A stretch of 64,000 nt of DNA from Zantedeschia hybrid cultivar (lineage: Eukaryota > Streptophyta > Magnoliopsida > Alismatales > Araceae): the NCBI GenBank assembly GCA_030544215.1, contig JARZZO010000003.1:26359879-26423878 (forward strand), read 5' to 3'. Within the stretch, counting starts at the first letter, position 1, and every line of letters begins with the position of its first letter. A program made the position numbers and the translations under genes. The notes below the pieces were generated by a model that was not told where the DNA came from, did no database searches, and was given only the letters and a program-made list of their open reading frames with translations. This document shows, piece after piece, positions 1 through 12,000 of this stretch.

Positions 1-1038
1 GCATGTGACCCTCTAGGCCCAATAACCAGTTCGGTTAATGGCCCAATCATCCCAGTGACTCCTCACTGACTTGATTAATCAATTAATAACTCATATTAAT
101 TAATTAATCAATCGAATCAATGTCGTACATCAAATTCAATCGGGCCTCCGATCACGTTGGGTGCCAAGCAACACCGCGTGAACCCGGAAGGTATTGGGGT
201 TAAGTAACCCACTCTTAAAACCTTTTCGCCGACAGTTACCGCGTAGATATAGTCATTTATTCGTACAATACTCTGAAGTCAACTCAATGTATGGTGTACT
301 ATCAAACCCTAACCGGTCGACTCACTTGGACCGGAAGTTGCCGTATAATATCGAAAACTCCTTTCCCGATATTATCGTCCGCCCTGGCTATGGACTTCCG
401 CGCATCCTTCCTAGAACATTCTCTCTCTAAGTATTAAGAGTGAATGATTCCTTATTGACACTCAATTTTCTTCGACGGTATTCCGCTGTACTCGATCTTT
501 GGCTGTTTAGAATCACATAGTTAGATATTCATAAACCAAGGTCAAAGCACAGAAGTTCACCGACAAGGTGTCCTTAGTGTCTAAGGTCCGAGGACCACCC
601 ACGCAACTGCGACAATAGAATCAAGCTAATTAACAGTGATGTACAATACCATCCAGTGATTCAGTCGAATCAGTTCAGTAAACTCATTCTCTAATGAGCA
701 CCTACATATTCGCCTTAGTGTCTCCACACAAGTGACTATGAGATCAGTCACCATCATCTTATGAGTGGGAGTAATCTGTACTAGTCTAACCGGATATCTA
801 ATGTCCTTCTCGGATATCCTCCGACTATGAACTATTAGGAATATGTGTGTTTAAGTGATCAGTCTTATTAGTATGATCTCATCATAATCTGATCACTATC
901 GCACATATTCACGGACTTCATTATGAGACGATAACAATACGAATTACACATAATGAATATTCTGTCATTTTATTAATAAATGAACGAGATTTACATGGTC
1001 AGATTGGCTTGTAGGCCACCTAAGACTAACACCTACCA
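1..1038. mobile_element. Probable LTR fragment interrupting the Ty3 LTR
   Basis: Non-coding sequence that ends abruptly at 1038, exactly where homology with the downstream LTR begins (1039 matches 8328). Its right end reads ...AACACCTACCA, so it ends in CA as LTRs do. The left end lies outside the window. I infer a (solo) LTR or related insertion that replaced the start of the Ty3 5' LTR. Superfamily unknown; the short ORF at 194-430 is not convincing. Confidence 0.35.
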
Positions 1039-1197
1039 CGAGGGATGGCTTCTGGGTTTACTTATTGTTATTATTGCATGGTTAATACTTATGGATTTTA
1101 TGGTTACATAGTGATTATTTGTTCTTCCTTATAGTGTTTATCATTGATCTCGAGTCATACTTAGTGTCGGACGCATTTTAGTAGTTGTCACGCATCA
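1039..1197 (+). repeat. 5' LTR remnant (3' end only)
   Basis: About 159 bp that match the last part of the 3' LTR (8328-8486), starting at GAGGGATGGCTT and ending in CATCA. The missing upstream part was replaced by the sequence at 1-1038. Confidence 0.8.
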
Positions 1198-1201
1198 TCT
1201 T

Positions 1202-1212
1202 TGGTATCAGAG
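1202..1212 (+). other. Primer binding site (tRNA-Met type)
   Basis: TGGTATCAGAG lies four bases after the 5' LTR end. It is the usual plant LTR-retrotransposon site complementary to the 3' end of initiator tRNA-Met. Confidence 0.85.
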
Positions 1213-1339
1213 TTGTAGGTTAGCTTGTCTAGGGCTCATTTTTCACATTTAGTCACTTAGCTTTACTTTTATTATTTCTTAGTTATTGTTTAACATGTCA
1301 TTTCATGTAGGTCTAGCTGCATGTTAGTGGTTGCACCTC

Positions 1340-2945
1340 ACTACACTTTATTCTCACATGCCCACACAGTGGTGTTGAGTTCTATATCTCTACACCGATA
1401 TCTGGGTCTTACATTGGTTCCCCTTCCATCCCTGATATGTTCGAGCTGATCAGCCAGCTCATACGCCGTATGGATCATATGGACCATCGTCTTGATGAAC
1501 ACCTTGCTCATTTTGAGGAGTCGCTTAGGTCCGTACATGATAAAATCACTTATTCAAATCGCACGGTCCAAGTGTTGGTGGGCCACATAGTCGCTTTGGG
1601 TGACCCCTACAAGGGCAGGATCCCATTCGCCTAACCCTGAACCCCGCACTCGTGAACCCACCTTCTCTTGCTAACCCACCTCCCCTTGTGGACCCGCATC
1701 CTAAAGCCAATCGATTTGTTGACCGGCAAGATAAGGACAATGGACGTAGGTATGACTCATTTGCTGAGATGGGTGGAGCACACAGACCAGCTGTATGTAG
1801 ATTTATGAGGCAGGATAGGCCGCACGGTCGTGACTGGGGGTTTTTATCAAAGGTGTCAGAGGTTTTAGAGGGACCGTTATGAGCGTAATGATCGATTTGA
1901 TCGATATGATCGGCAGCATCGAGATCATCGGGGTGGTATGGGACATGATCAAAGGGGATACCAGCCTCCGAAAGATTGGGTTGATCGGGCTATCTTTGGT
2001 GGTGATCAGAGGAGATATCGACACCCGGGAGATTGGGTGGTCGGGATGATGTGGACAATGAGCGGAGGCCCTATCCCTACCATTGGGATCAAGATGATTG
2101 TCGGGCAGCTCATACTGAGGCCCCCACCTCTGACGGGTCCTATAGACCTAAAGGTCTATCTTGATTGGGAGGTCAGTATGAACCGCTACTTTGATTGGAT
2201 GGGCATGTCCGACGCCCGGCGAGCACGCTTCACCATGATGAAGTTGATGGATCAGGCTCAGACTTATTGGTTGAATGTCGAGGACTTACTTGAGCAGCGA
2301 CGTCAACAGCCCGTTGAGTCGTGCAAAGACATGAAGGTGAAGCTTCGCGAGAAGTACCTTCCCGCTACTTATCGTCATTGACCATTGGCAGAACTTCAGT
2401 CAGGGGACTCCCATTATTTTTTAGTACATTACTGAGTTCGATGAGTACCTGATGAAGTGTGGAGCCTATGAGGAGAGTGTGCTAACTCTTTTCCGATTAT
2501 GGAAGGGTCTTCGCTGTGTTTACTAGCAAGAGCTGTTCCGTCAACATGTGACGACCATCGAGCATACCTATCAGGTTGTGCGTGAGATGGAATAGTTTGA
2601 GTTAGAGTTGGATTCGCCCCGGCGCACTAGGCCGACTTACCGGCATCCTATTGATCAGCATGCCGCATTGGGAGCTCAACAGAGGGATCAAGTGTTTAGA
2701 CCTATGGAGCTTGCTCGTCAGGATCCTGTTCCACGACCCCCATTCCCACCTCAGAGGGACCCAGGACCTACCTTGCTAGCACCTCCTGCCCGCCCTCCGG
2801 TTGGCACACCACTCGTCGGGCGGGAGGATAAAGTGAAGGCCTTGGCCGTAGGAGACTCTTCTCAGAGGGATGGGTCCTGTGATCGATACTTAGGTGCTAG
2901 GGGCTTGGCCATTATGCTTCTCAATGTCCTTCGAGGACCCTAGCT
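1340..2945 (+). pseudogene. Ty3 gag pseudogene
   Basis: Decayed gag region spread over several frames. The best preserved part, about 2140-2380, encodes a retrotransposon capsid-type segment (KVYLDWEVSMNRYFDWMG, then RARFTMMKLMDQAQTYW and MKVKLREKYLPATY), the pattern seen in plant Ty3 gag proteins. In-frame stops follow at about 2380-2600. A proline- and arginine-rich stretch at 2608-2940 fits the gag linker. No intact zinc knuckle is visible. Not functional. Confidence 0.75.
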
Positions 2946-3189
2946 ATTGAAGGCACTAATCCAGAGGAGCCCCCACCCGTGTCGCGAGATGTGAGTTATG
3001 AGGTTGGAGTCGATTTGGCCGATGAGTTTCAATCTAAGAGCTAGATTGTTGGTTGTATTCGGACTGAGTAGTTTCCAGTGGAAGACTTTGAGGACCTACT
3101 AGATGGGGGCCAGCTTGGTGTCATTCATTGCATCTTGACCTAGCCAAAGGAGTGTGATGATTGGCACCACGCTTCCATCTTTTACACCT

Positions 3190-3431
3190 ACTATCGCGTA
3201 GACGGTTATGTATGTAAAGTGATCATTGATAGTGGGAGTTGCATCAACGCGATCTCCACTCACGTCGTTTCGCACCTTGAGCTGACTGCCGTTGATTATC
3301 CTCACCCCTATTATCTGTCTTGGGTTGATTCTACGCCCATTTCGATTTGGACACATTGCCTCGTTCCGGTGTATTTCCCACAATACGAGGATCATATTTG
3401 GTGCGACTGGAGGTTGAGAGCATTACCCTAG
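3190..3431 (+). pseudogene. Ty3 aspartic protease remnant
   Basis: The translation has VIIDSGSCINAIS, matching the DSG active-site motif of retroviral-type aspartic proteases. It continues with the region typical of plant Ty3 elements (CLVPVYFPQYEDHIWCD). Stops lie on both sides and the C-terminal part is lost. Confidence 0.75.
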
Positions 3432-3879
3432 AAATGCCGTAGATTTATAATGTGGATGCGGTCCTCTATGGCCAGTCCAACACTTGTTCTATTACGGTGA
3501 CCTGCACCTCACTTTGCAGCCTTCCCTGTCAAAGTCATCTTCCTAGCAGGAGACCACCCAGCCTAACACTCATGCCTCTTCTAGCCCTTCTACTTCTAAT
3601 GCCCTTGCCTCTTCTAGTGTTGTACCTTCTAGCACCCTTAATACACTTGGTACGGCATTATTGAGCATTCCTACCACTCCCAATTCAACTCAGTCGATTA
3701 GCACTCCCGCTCGAAGAGATTATATCCTTAGCGCTCCGCTCACAACGACACTATAGTTGATCAATGCCAGGGAGCTCGAGCATGATCTTGATTAGAACGA
3801 GCCTATTTTTGCTTTGGTGGTAACAGAGTTTAAGGATGAGACCCCGAGCGAGCACCCTACTGAGGTCGTCTCTCTCCTT

Positions 3880-4795
3880 CAAGACTTCCAGGATGTCTTT
3901 CCTGAGGACCTCCTAAATGGACTACCACCTATATGTGACATCTAGCATGGTATCGATTTGATTCTAGGATCTACCTTGCCCAACCTGCTGTATTACTGTA
4001 TGAATCCCACTAAGCACATTGAGTTTCAGAGGCAAGTTAAGGAGCTTCTGAGGAGTAAGAGCATGAGCCCTTGTACAGTCCTCGTACTATTAGCTCTAAA
4101 GAAAGATGGTACTTGGAGGATGTGCGTAGACAGTCGCGCAATAAACTGCATCACTGTCAAGTACCGTTTTTCCATTCCCCACTTAAATGGTATGTTCGAT
4201 ATGATGTCAGGAGCCACTGTATTTTCAAATATTGATCTGAAGAGTAGCTATCACCAGGTCAGGATTCGACCTGAGGATGAGTGGAAGACGGCCTTCAAGA
4301 CGAAGGACGGACTTTATGAGTGTTTGGTCATGCCTTTCGGATTGTCCAATGACCTTCTCTTCATTGGTATCTTCCTAGTCGTGTACTTTGACAATATCCT
4401 CATGTACAACCGTTTTAGGGATGACCATGTGGAGCACTTGCTCCAAGTATACATCGTCTTTCGCCATGAGAGTATGTATGGTAACTTCAAGAAGTGTGCA
4501 TTCCTATCCGATCGTGTGATCTTCTTGGGGTTCATTGTATTTGCTGAGAGTATTTTTACTGACCTGGAGAAGGTCAGAGCGATTGTGGAGTGGCCTGAGT
4601 TGCAATATATTCACGATGTTCGGTGTTTTTATGGCTTAGCGACCTTCTATTGTCGCTTCATTCATGGGTTCAGTTCCATTACGGCTCCGATCACTGATTG
4701 CATTTGAAAGGGAACTTTTGTTTGGACGAAGGCCGCAGCTTTGGCCTTTCGTGACTTCAAAAAGCGCATGATTTAGGCACATGTCCTTCGAAATT
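3880..4795 (+). pseudogene. Ty3 reverse transcriptase pseudogene
   Basis: Long open stretch at 3958-4707 with RT signatures in order: KKDGTWRMCVDSRAIN, then FSNIDLKSSYHQVRI, FKTKDGLYECLVMPFGLSN, the catalytic box and the thumb (GLATFYCRFIHGFSS). The catalytic box reads YFDN in place of YFDD, so the second metal-binding aspartate is lost. About 15-20 residues usually present between FGLSN and the catalytic box are deleted. A stop at 4708 precedes FVWTKAAALAF. A dead polymerase. Confidence 0.9.
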
Positions 4796-4802
4796 GCCTG
4801 AT

Positions 4803-5216
4803 TTTTTGAAGGTGTTTGAGGTCATGTATGATGCTTCTGGTGTCGACATAAGTGGGATTTTAAGTCAAGAGGGCCACTTCGTTGCTTACTTAAGCGGAAA
4901 ATTGAATGACACCAAGCTGAAGTACCCCATCTGTAACAAGGAGTTCTATACAGTAGTTTAGGTATTGAGACATTGGAGGCACTATCTACTATTGCATGAG
5001 TTTGTTCTGTATCCGGACCACAAGTCCCTCAAGTTTCTCCATGCCCAGAAGAAATTAAATATGAGACATAGTCGTTGGGTTGAGTTTCTTCAGGCATACA
5101 CATTTGTTTTGAGACATAAAGTGGGTGTGAAGAATCATGTGGTTGACGTGCTAAGCCGTCGATCTTCTCTTTTATCAATTGTTAGCGCAGAGGTCACAAG
5201 ATTTGAGAGGCTCTGA
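4803..5216 (+). pseudogene. Ty3 RNase H pseudogene
   Basis: Continues from the RT with YDASGVDISGILSQEG, YPICNKEFYTVV, a stop near 4961, then LRHWRHYLLLHEFVLYPDHK and SLKFLHAQKKLNMRHSRW. This is the classic RNase H order of Ty3 pol. It ends near NHVVDVLSRR, the usual end before integrase. Confidence 0.88.
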
Positions 5217-5279
5217 GAGGAGTACTCTGGCTGTCCTGATTTTGGTCTGATCCACGCAACCCTTTAGTCCGGATCCTCG

Positions 5280-6480
5280 AAAGAGCATATCGATTATATC
5301 CTTTAGAAGAGGTACTTATTTCGTGGATCTAGGCTATGCATCTCATGGTCTTCGGTCCGTGATTTTCTGGTCTGGAAGATTCAGGCCAGGGGTTTGGCTA
5401 GTCATTTCGGTCGGAACAAGATCATTGAGTTAATTGAGTACCAATTCTTTTGGTATAGTCTGAAGCATGATATGGCCCGTATTGTTGTACAATGCCGCAC
5501 ATGCACTACGAGGAAGTATAAGAAGCAAAATATTGGTCTATATACCCTACTTCTTGTACATGATTGTCCATGGCCGGATGTCAGTGTGGATTTGTCTTAG
5601 GCTTGCCACGAACGGTCCGTAGGCACAAGTCCATCTTGGTCTTTGTCGATAGGTTCTCCAAAATGGCATATTTCATCTCCTGTTCGAGGACCTTTAATGC
5701 ATCTAGAGTAGTCTATTTATTCTATGAGGGAGTGATTCATTTGCATAAGCTGCCCAAGACCATCGTCTCTTACATGGATGCTCAATTTGTTAGCTATTTT
5801 TGAAAGGCCTTATAGCATCTTATAGGCACTAAGCTAAAGTTCTCCACAGTTTATCATCTACAGACTGACAGGCAAATTGAGGTATTTAACAGAAGTCTGG
5901 GTGATCTGTTGAGATGTATAGTTAGGGAGCATGCATGTAGTTGGGATCAGGTCTTGTGGCACGCAGAGTTTGCATATAATAATTCGGTCAATAGGTCTAC
6001 AAGCATGAGTCCATTTGAGATAGTCATTGGCTATAACGTAAGGGACTTATAGACCTAGTTCTTCTACTGATCCAGTCTCGTGCATCTGAGTCTGCAGAGT
6101 CGTTAGCCGGGCATATTAGGAGTCTACATGATAGCGTATGTCGTCACATCGAGATCAGTGATGGACGCTACAAAAGGATGGCAGATGCACATCGACGGTC
6201 ACATGAGTTTCAGGAGGGTGACTACATAATGATTAGGGTCAGACATGAATAATTTCCATCTGGAATTGTGAAGAAGCTACAAGCTCGAGAAGCTGGTCCT
6301 TTCAAAGTACGAAACGAGTTGGGCCGAATGTGTACGTTATTGATTTACCACCAGATTATGGCATAAGCTCCACATTCAATGTCTCAGATCTGCTGGCTTA
6401 TTAGGATCCAACAATGATACCTAGTGACCCGCTCGAGCCTTCTCCTCCCCTTGTGAGTGACTCTTCCCATGAGAGTCAGC
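5280..6480 (+). pseudogene. Ty3 integrase pseudogene
   Basis: Zinc-binding end remnant at 5394-5560 (SHFGRNKIIELIEYQFFW, then CRTCTTRKYKKQN). Core at 5600-6060 has FVDRFSKMAYFI (first Asp), YMDAQFVSYF (second Asp), and TDRQIEVFNRSLG, which contains the position of the catalytic Glu. Several stops and frame changes occur. At 6240-6400 FKVRNELG and VYVIDLPPDYG resemble the integrase C-terminal part of plant chromovirus-like elements; I cannot confirm a chromodomain. Confidence 0.85.
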
Positions 6481-6498
6481 CTCCAGCCCCTATTCCAG

Positions 6499-6713
6499 CC
6501 ATGGTTTGTAGTATCGGCTAGTACCAATATGTATCGATATATATGTGTTGGTATCGGCCCTACCCAATACCGATATTGAGGGGTATCGGTACCAGTCTTT
6601 ATAATTAAGAGAAATATTTTAATATTTTTTTTTGACCGGGACTAGCCGATACCAATAAGTATTGGTATTAATACCTTCCAATACCGGTACCGATATAGTA
6701 CTATCATCCTTGG
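6499..6713. mobile_element. Palindromic TATCGG-type MITE
   Basis: A 215-bp insert in the 3' part of the Ty3 element, built from inverted copies of TATCGG/CCGATA and GGTACC words (for example GGTATCGGTACC and CCGATACCAATA). The ends are CCATGGTTTGTAGTATCGG on the left and, on the other strand, CCAAGGATGATAGTA, which form imperfect terminal inverted repeats. It codes for nothing and belongs with the other palindromic loci in this window. Confidence 0.6.
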
Positions 6714-6924
6714 TTTTAGCACAACGTGAGCAGATTGACCATATATTGGATGAGCAGGTTGTTACTTCTAGGGATGAGACTTATCAGCGCTATCTAGTTC
6801 ATTTGAGGGGATGATCGACTATCGAGGATGTATAGATTACGCGTGAGGAGCTGCAGTGGATTGACCTAGATCTCTTGGAGCGGTACCGGAGCGGTTGAGA
6901 CCCTTACTTGATGTGGTCAAATTC

Positions 6925-6942
6925 CTCCCAATCGGGGAGGAT
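6925..6942 (+). other. Polypurine tract of Ty3 element
   Basis: ATCGGGGAGGAT directly precedes TGGTGAGGACACC, the likely first bases of the 3' LTR. A G/A-rich tract here is what plus-strand priming requires. Confidence 0.6.
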
Positions 6943-7403
6943 TGGTGAGGACACCAGAATATGGGTCTGGTTCGACGTGACCGACGTTTACCGCCAACGG
7001 AGGACGTCAGCAGTGACTCCCGTGTCTTTGTGGCTCGATGGCGGCTTAGTTATGGATTGATTTGTATTTACACTATTGAGGAGCACTTGGGACATGTGTA
7101 TGGCCCATTTATTGCCCATTTAGTTGCTTTTTCTATTTTATCCTATTTGTCTGCACGATTTTATGTATTTATTTTGGTCTAGGGTCTTTTTAGTCATTTG
7201 TGGTTTGTGGCTCTCTAGGGTTTTGCTCTATTTAAAGCTTTGTATCTCCTCATAGGAAAGCATTGATGATTAATTAATGAAAAGAGAATTGCATGGAGAG
7301 ATGAGCCGCCTTGTGCGTTTGAAACCTTAGGGGGATCCCGTGAAGGGAGGGCGCAAAGCCCCACTGCCTCCTCTACCTTGGCTGTGCACCACCTCTCCTT
7401 CTC

Positions 7404-7463
<60 letters not shown>

Positions 7464-8486
7464 GGTGTCTGTCACGTAGCGCCCGCCCGCCCAAGATCCG
7501 ACGCCCACGCCATGCGTCGGTGCGCCCCGGTTTGCCTACAAGGGCATCGTCGCTCGAGCCCAAAGGGGCGTTCCCGCCCGAAGCTGCTGCCACCCGGCAC
7601 TCCCACCACGTTCCCGCGGCGAAAGATCGTCGTCCGCACCGGGCGTTTTCGCCTGCCACCGCATCATGCGGCACGCGACCTATGTTCACCCCACCGCCAC
7701 CACCGTCGGCACGCGGCTCCTCGTTCATGTTTGCGAGAGCCTACATCGTTGCCCGTGCGGGCGTTTCGCCTGGTCCTTCACGCGGTGGCCTGTCGCTATT
7801 CGCCCGCCCGCCTCTCGTTGCTCATGCCTAGTGGTGGGCCATTCCCACCCAGCTGCCTCCAGGTGGCTGAGCATGGACGCACGCAGACCCCACTTCATCG
7901 GTCGGGCCGAAGCCTGCTATCACTGCCCAGCCCCCCTCACCCATTCAGGCCCGTTAACGAAGAGCCCAACTCTAGCGCAGGCTCGTGTGCGGGTACTGTT
8001 TCAGGCCAGCCCATGGGAACCGCAGCAAGTCAGCAATCAGCGTAGACCTCCAGCTCTTCGGGATTCGTGCCCCGCTCTTTAGCAGGCCGGTTAGTGCCAA
8101 AACATCCTACATGCCTTCCTTGCTTTTCCCGTATGTGGTTCATATTTGCCATCGTGCTTGTGAGAGATGTAGGATTAACTAGCGTGCCACCTTAAATTTA
8201 AATTCACTGCCGATTGTGAGTTTGTGAGGATCCCATTCCGAGGGTCCAGTTTGTGATATTGACTGTTTTGTTACTGCCCTAGGCTATGGTAGTCCTCACT
8301 ACCATCCGTCCATTCATTTCGCTGCTGCGAGGGATGGCTTCCGGGTTTACTTCTTGTTATTATCGCATGGTTAATACTCATGGATTCTGTGGTTATGTGG
8401 TGATTATTTGCTCTTCTTTTTGGTGTTCATCATTGATCTTGGGTCGTACTTAGTGTCGGATGCATTTCGGTACTTGTCCCACATCA
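6943..8486 (+). repeat. 3' LTR of Ty3 element, with GC-rich interior
   Basis: Starts TGGTGAGG and ends CCACATCA, about 1.54 kb; the last 159 bp match 1039-1197. A TATA-like box (CTATTTAAAG) lies at 7228-7237. The interior 7327-8160 is very GC-rich and holds a long CT run and overlapping ORFs in several frames (7340-7831, 7512-8045). These ORFs are arginine/proline-rich, with no domain I recognise. I regard them as composition-driven. Confidence 0.65.
7407..7461. repeat. (TC)n microsatellite
   Basis: Uninterrupted TC repeat of about 27 units inside the 3' LTR, just before the GC-rich part. Confidence 0.95.
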
Positions 8487-8997
8487 GATTATTTTGCCAC
8501 CCTGTTCCCTTCTGTGATCCTGGGTCACTGGATGCAGTGTCAGTTACTTATAGTTGTTTCATCTGCACGTTTTCTCACCGATCTTATACAAGAACATTTT
8601 TTGTTAGCATGCTAATTTGGCATTCTTAGTAGCAGAATGATTGAATTATGTTTATTTGTGTGTTAGTTTAGTTTTTATCACTGTTTTCGAGTTTAGTTTC
8701 GTCACTGTTTTCTGACATCTTGCTTGCACTACAATGCAATAACCTTATGACTTTGTTTAAATGCAATCATATGGATTGTCCTAAGCAAGGATTCAGCTGG
8801 ATCAGATCAGCCAGATCAGCCAATCCAATCAGATTTTGACAAAAAGAGTTATTTCAACTGTCAACTTAAAGTGTGCTTTCTACTTAATAAACTAGGAAAT
8901 GTAATGGATTATTTTATTTCTAGACAATACTGAAGTGGGTAAAGCATATGCATATTTATTTTTCTTTCATAAACATTAAATGTTATTTTGCTTGCAG
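8487..8997 (+). other. Intron sequence upstream of first visible exon
   Basis: No coding exon seen. At 8783-8840 a short palindromic GATCAG stretch begins with CAAGGATTCAGC, the terminus shared by the palindromic family. The end (TTTGCTTGCAG) is a good pyrimidine-rich splice acceptor for the exon at 8998. Confidence 0.6.
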
Positions 8998-9089
8998 TTG
9001 GAAAGGCATTTGCTCTTGCTACGGCAGTCATCTTTGGTGGTGCTACTTCTATATTTGCTTTGACAGCCTCCAAGCTAGAGATACAAAAT
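8998..9089 (+). CDS. Uncharacterised small membrane protein, internal exon
   Basis: A 92-nt exon between acceptor TTGCTTGCAG and donor GTAAGT. It encodes (V)GKAFALATAVIFGGATS, then IFALTASKLEIQN: one hydrophobic transmembrane segment of about 20 residues followed by a short polar turn. The first two bases complete a codon begun in an unseen upstream exon; the exon ends in phase 0. With the exons at 19205 and 19598 it forms a continuous frame. The protein resembles a conserved plant family of small single-span membrane proteins of unknown function (from memory, no search). The start codon is not in view and may lie left of the window beyond the Ty3 element. Confidence 0.75.
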
Positions 9090-12000
9090 GTAAGTCTCTA
9101 TAAGCTTATGTTTTAATACATTCTTTTGAGTTATGTGTGGTTGGGATGCTTAGTTCATTGGATTCCAAGCTGTGTAACCTCTGACAGAACCATATGCATT
9201 ATGAAACATACTTGTGTATTTGTTGTCAATTTTCAACTTACTCTTATCTTTTCATAAGCATTCAGGTCAAACATGTTGTGGAACTTGGCATCTGTGATAC
9301 GAATTATGTGTGAGCTTCTGTGCTTTACTTAAAGATATCCTTGAATGATCTGGAGAAGGAAGATATTTATGGTTTGGTCAATGCATTTAAAATGGCCAAG
9401 TCAGTTATCACTTTGCAGGATTATGCTGCTGTATTCATACATGGTTGGGAGATGCAATGCTCAATTTAATGAAGCAAAAAAAAGAACAAAATCATTGTTT
9501 ATCGTTTGTTAGGACCCTAGGAAATAACACTGAAGGGAAAACTCATAAATTAGTTTTTTTTTTAAGTTCTAATTTATGATAAATTTAATGCTTAGGATAT
9601 TGATGGATCAATCTTCCATTGCCCATCATTCTGTTGATCAACTGGAATTTGGATTTGTTCAGCTGGCCGCCAATCTAATATCATAACCTAAGCTTGGCTA
9701 TATCCTGCTTCACAGGTGGTAGGTTTGTGTCATCCTAGATCAATCAATCATATTTTATCCCATCAATGTTGGGTCAGATTTGGATCAAAATGCCAAAAAA
9801 GTGATGGCTCGGGAGATACCTTAATGTCCATGGACTTTGTCCTCCCCTTGTCGGGAGGAGGTCAAGGGGGGTTCACAAGCTTGTCCTCACACAATCGAGT
9901 CCTCTTATCCTGTCCCCTTCTGGAAAGGGTAGCTTGGGTGTCTCCTAGAAAGGTGCGAGAGGATTTTTTCTGCCTTCATTTTATTACCTTCAGAAAAAAA
10001 GAAAAAAAAAGATGACAAAAATGACAAGAATGTGACCAGCATTCAACCTAACATCTTGCCAGATTTTGCCAAACTCAAAGCTTAACGAGCAACTCGCAGG
10101 ATGTAGACTTGGACTTTTCTCGAGTCTGAATTCCCTACATGACCTGTTTTCAGGCGGATGAACTCTACCTCAAAGATGTTAGACAAAATACAAGAACTTT
10201 CTGCTTATAAACAAAAAAAAGGCAGTCCAGTGCTACAAGGGTCCCGCCACTGTGGGTTCTGGTGAGGATCAATTGTATGCAGTCTTACCCATGCTTTATG
10301 TGTAACATGTACCATTTTGAACAGGTATATGAATAAGCTAAAATAATGTAACATCTATCCATGGCTAATAAGCAACATTTTATACCAAATAAACTGCATT
10401 TGATGTCCCAGGAGATTAAAAGGATGAGACAGCCTTGCTGAGTTCCATGGCAGCATGGAAGGTAGAGCACTCAAGTTTTAACAGATCAGTGTTTACTTTA
10501 TCTTGACTAAAGCCCTGTGAAAGTACGCAAAATCAAATCAGAGATGTGGCAGTAAGACAAAATGAACCTGTTGCAGCTGATTAGATAGGTTAGTTGATTG
10601 CTTTTCAAAGTCCACACTGTACTTACGGTGGGAGCTTTCTGGCAAGAATGAAACTGGGGTATATTCAGAAGAATTGGTCAACCATCTTCCAAAATAGCTG
10701 GAAATATAGAGAGATTGCATTGATGCATAATTGAATTTTAAAGAGAGAGCAGAGTCTATCAAGTAATAGTTGGTGTGCTAAGAAATGGATAGAATATGTG
10801 AAATGGTGGGTTAGGAATATTGAAGATGTTATTTTCCTCACTGATTTCCTTTTGGGAATGGTTGATCAATGTTGCTAATCTTTTGTGAAGACTTGGACGA
10901 ACTTATAATCTTGGAAGACAATTCTACAAAGTCTGTTCCCTTTGACAGACTAGTTCAACATGTTTTCTTTTGCATGTATTGTGGATTTCCAGCTCTTGAA
11001 GTTCTCCGTTAACCATTTCTCTCCAGAGTCTTGAAACGATTTCTTTTTTCTACAAATAGCAAGTTGTTTTATAAACTTGACCAAACTCTCTGAGATCTTG
11101 CTGACATCTCTCCAGAATCTCTGAGTTTTTTGTCTTTTTACCTCCTGAGGTTCTACTGAGAAGAGAGGTGGCAAACCTATTTCAGAAATTTATCAGTGAA
11201 TTTGCTGCCAGGTACTCTTTTGGCTCAACAATTAGAATAAGCAAGAATCCAGTTTTTTGTTTACTGCTATCTTCCTACCCCTAAGGCCTTTAACTCCAAG
11301 CGAAGAAGAAATCAAAGAGTAAGAACGGTTGTTGAATTTGAACAAAACAAAGGATCTGTTTCAATTAATGAGAGGATTATTTGGAATGAGATGAAGCAGC
11401 CAAGTATTTTAAATTATAGAAGATGGATTCATCAAGTTTTTTGTATTTTCAAAGAAGCTGATTCCAAATGGGGGCTGCCAAGGTTGAACATGTAAGGAAC
11501 ACCTATAGTGTGTCTATTCCCTTAGGTGTGGCTTCCCTCTCTATCTCTAGAGATTGAAGACAGCAGAAAGCTTCTTGGCAGGTTGGTTTGGCTAATTTTC
11601 GTTATGAGGTCACTTAACTTGGCAAATGCACGTTTTGCGTGTTGCGGACAGATGTGTTGACAACCACTGAATTATGCCCATCTGCCACCATGTAACTGGA
11701 AGCAGTAATGTGTTGGATTACTCTAAGATTGAACCACAAGAAAAACAAGGACCCTGAATGGGAGGTCAGAAAATGAGTTTGTTAATATGTGTTCATTGAA
11801 GAAGCCTTCGGATCTTCATGACCGAATGAATGAATGTTTGAGATGTTACCTATCAGGGTCTCATACTCGAGAGATGATCTACCCTGATAGGTTTTTCCTT
11901 CCTACCAGATTTTATCTGGAGAAGTACTTCCCATGACCAAATCCATCAAGCAAGTTATTTCTGGATAATTATGCATCATTGATTTTTGTTTGATAAGCTT

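Larger units (their letters stand above)
1039..8486 (+). mobile_element. Degenerate Ty3/gypsy LTR retrotransposon
   Basis: Element read on the + strand: truncated 5' LTR (1039-1197), tRNA-Met-type primer binding site, decayed gag, protease, reverse transcriptase, RNase H and integrase in that order, a purine-rich tract and a 3' LTR. The 5' LTR remnant aligns directly with 8328-8486. RT before RNase H before integrase is the Ty3/gypsy order. Many stop codons and frame breaks and a changed RT active site show an old dead copy. The upstream exon of the membrane-protein gene is missing, so the element may lie in that gene's first intron. Confidence 0.9.

Noticed and set aside
7340..8082. Overlapping ORFs of 138-177 codons
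   Set aside because: They overlap in several frames in GC-rich DNA with a CT run, are Arg/Pro/Ser-rich and lack any motif; composition explains them.
10950..11174. - strand ORF, 74 codons, lysine-rich
   Set aside because: No domain, no splice or promoter context, within an intron of the + strand gene.
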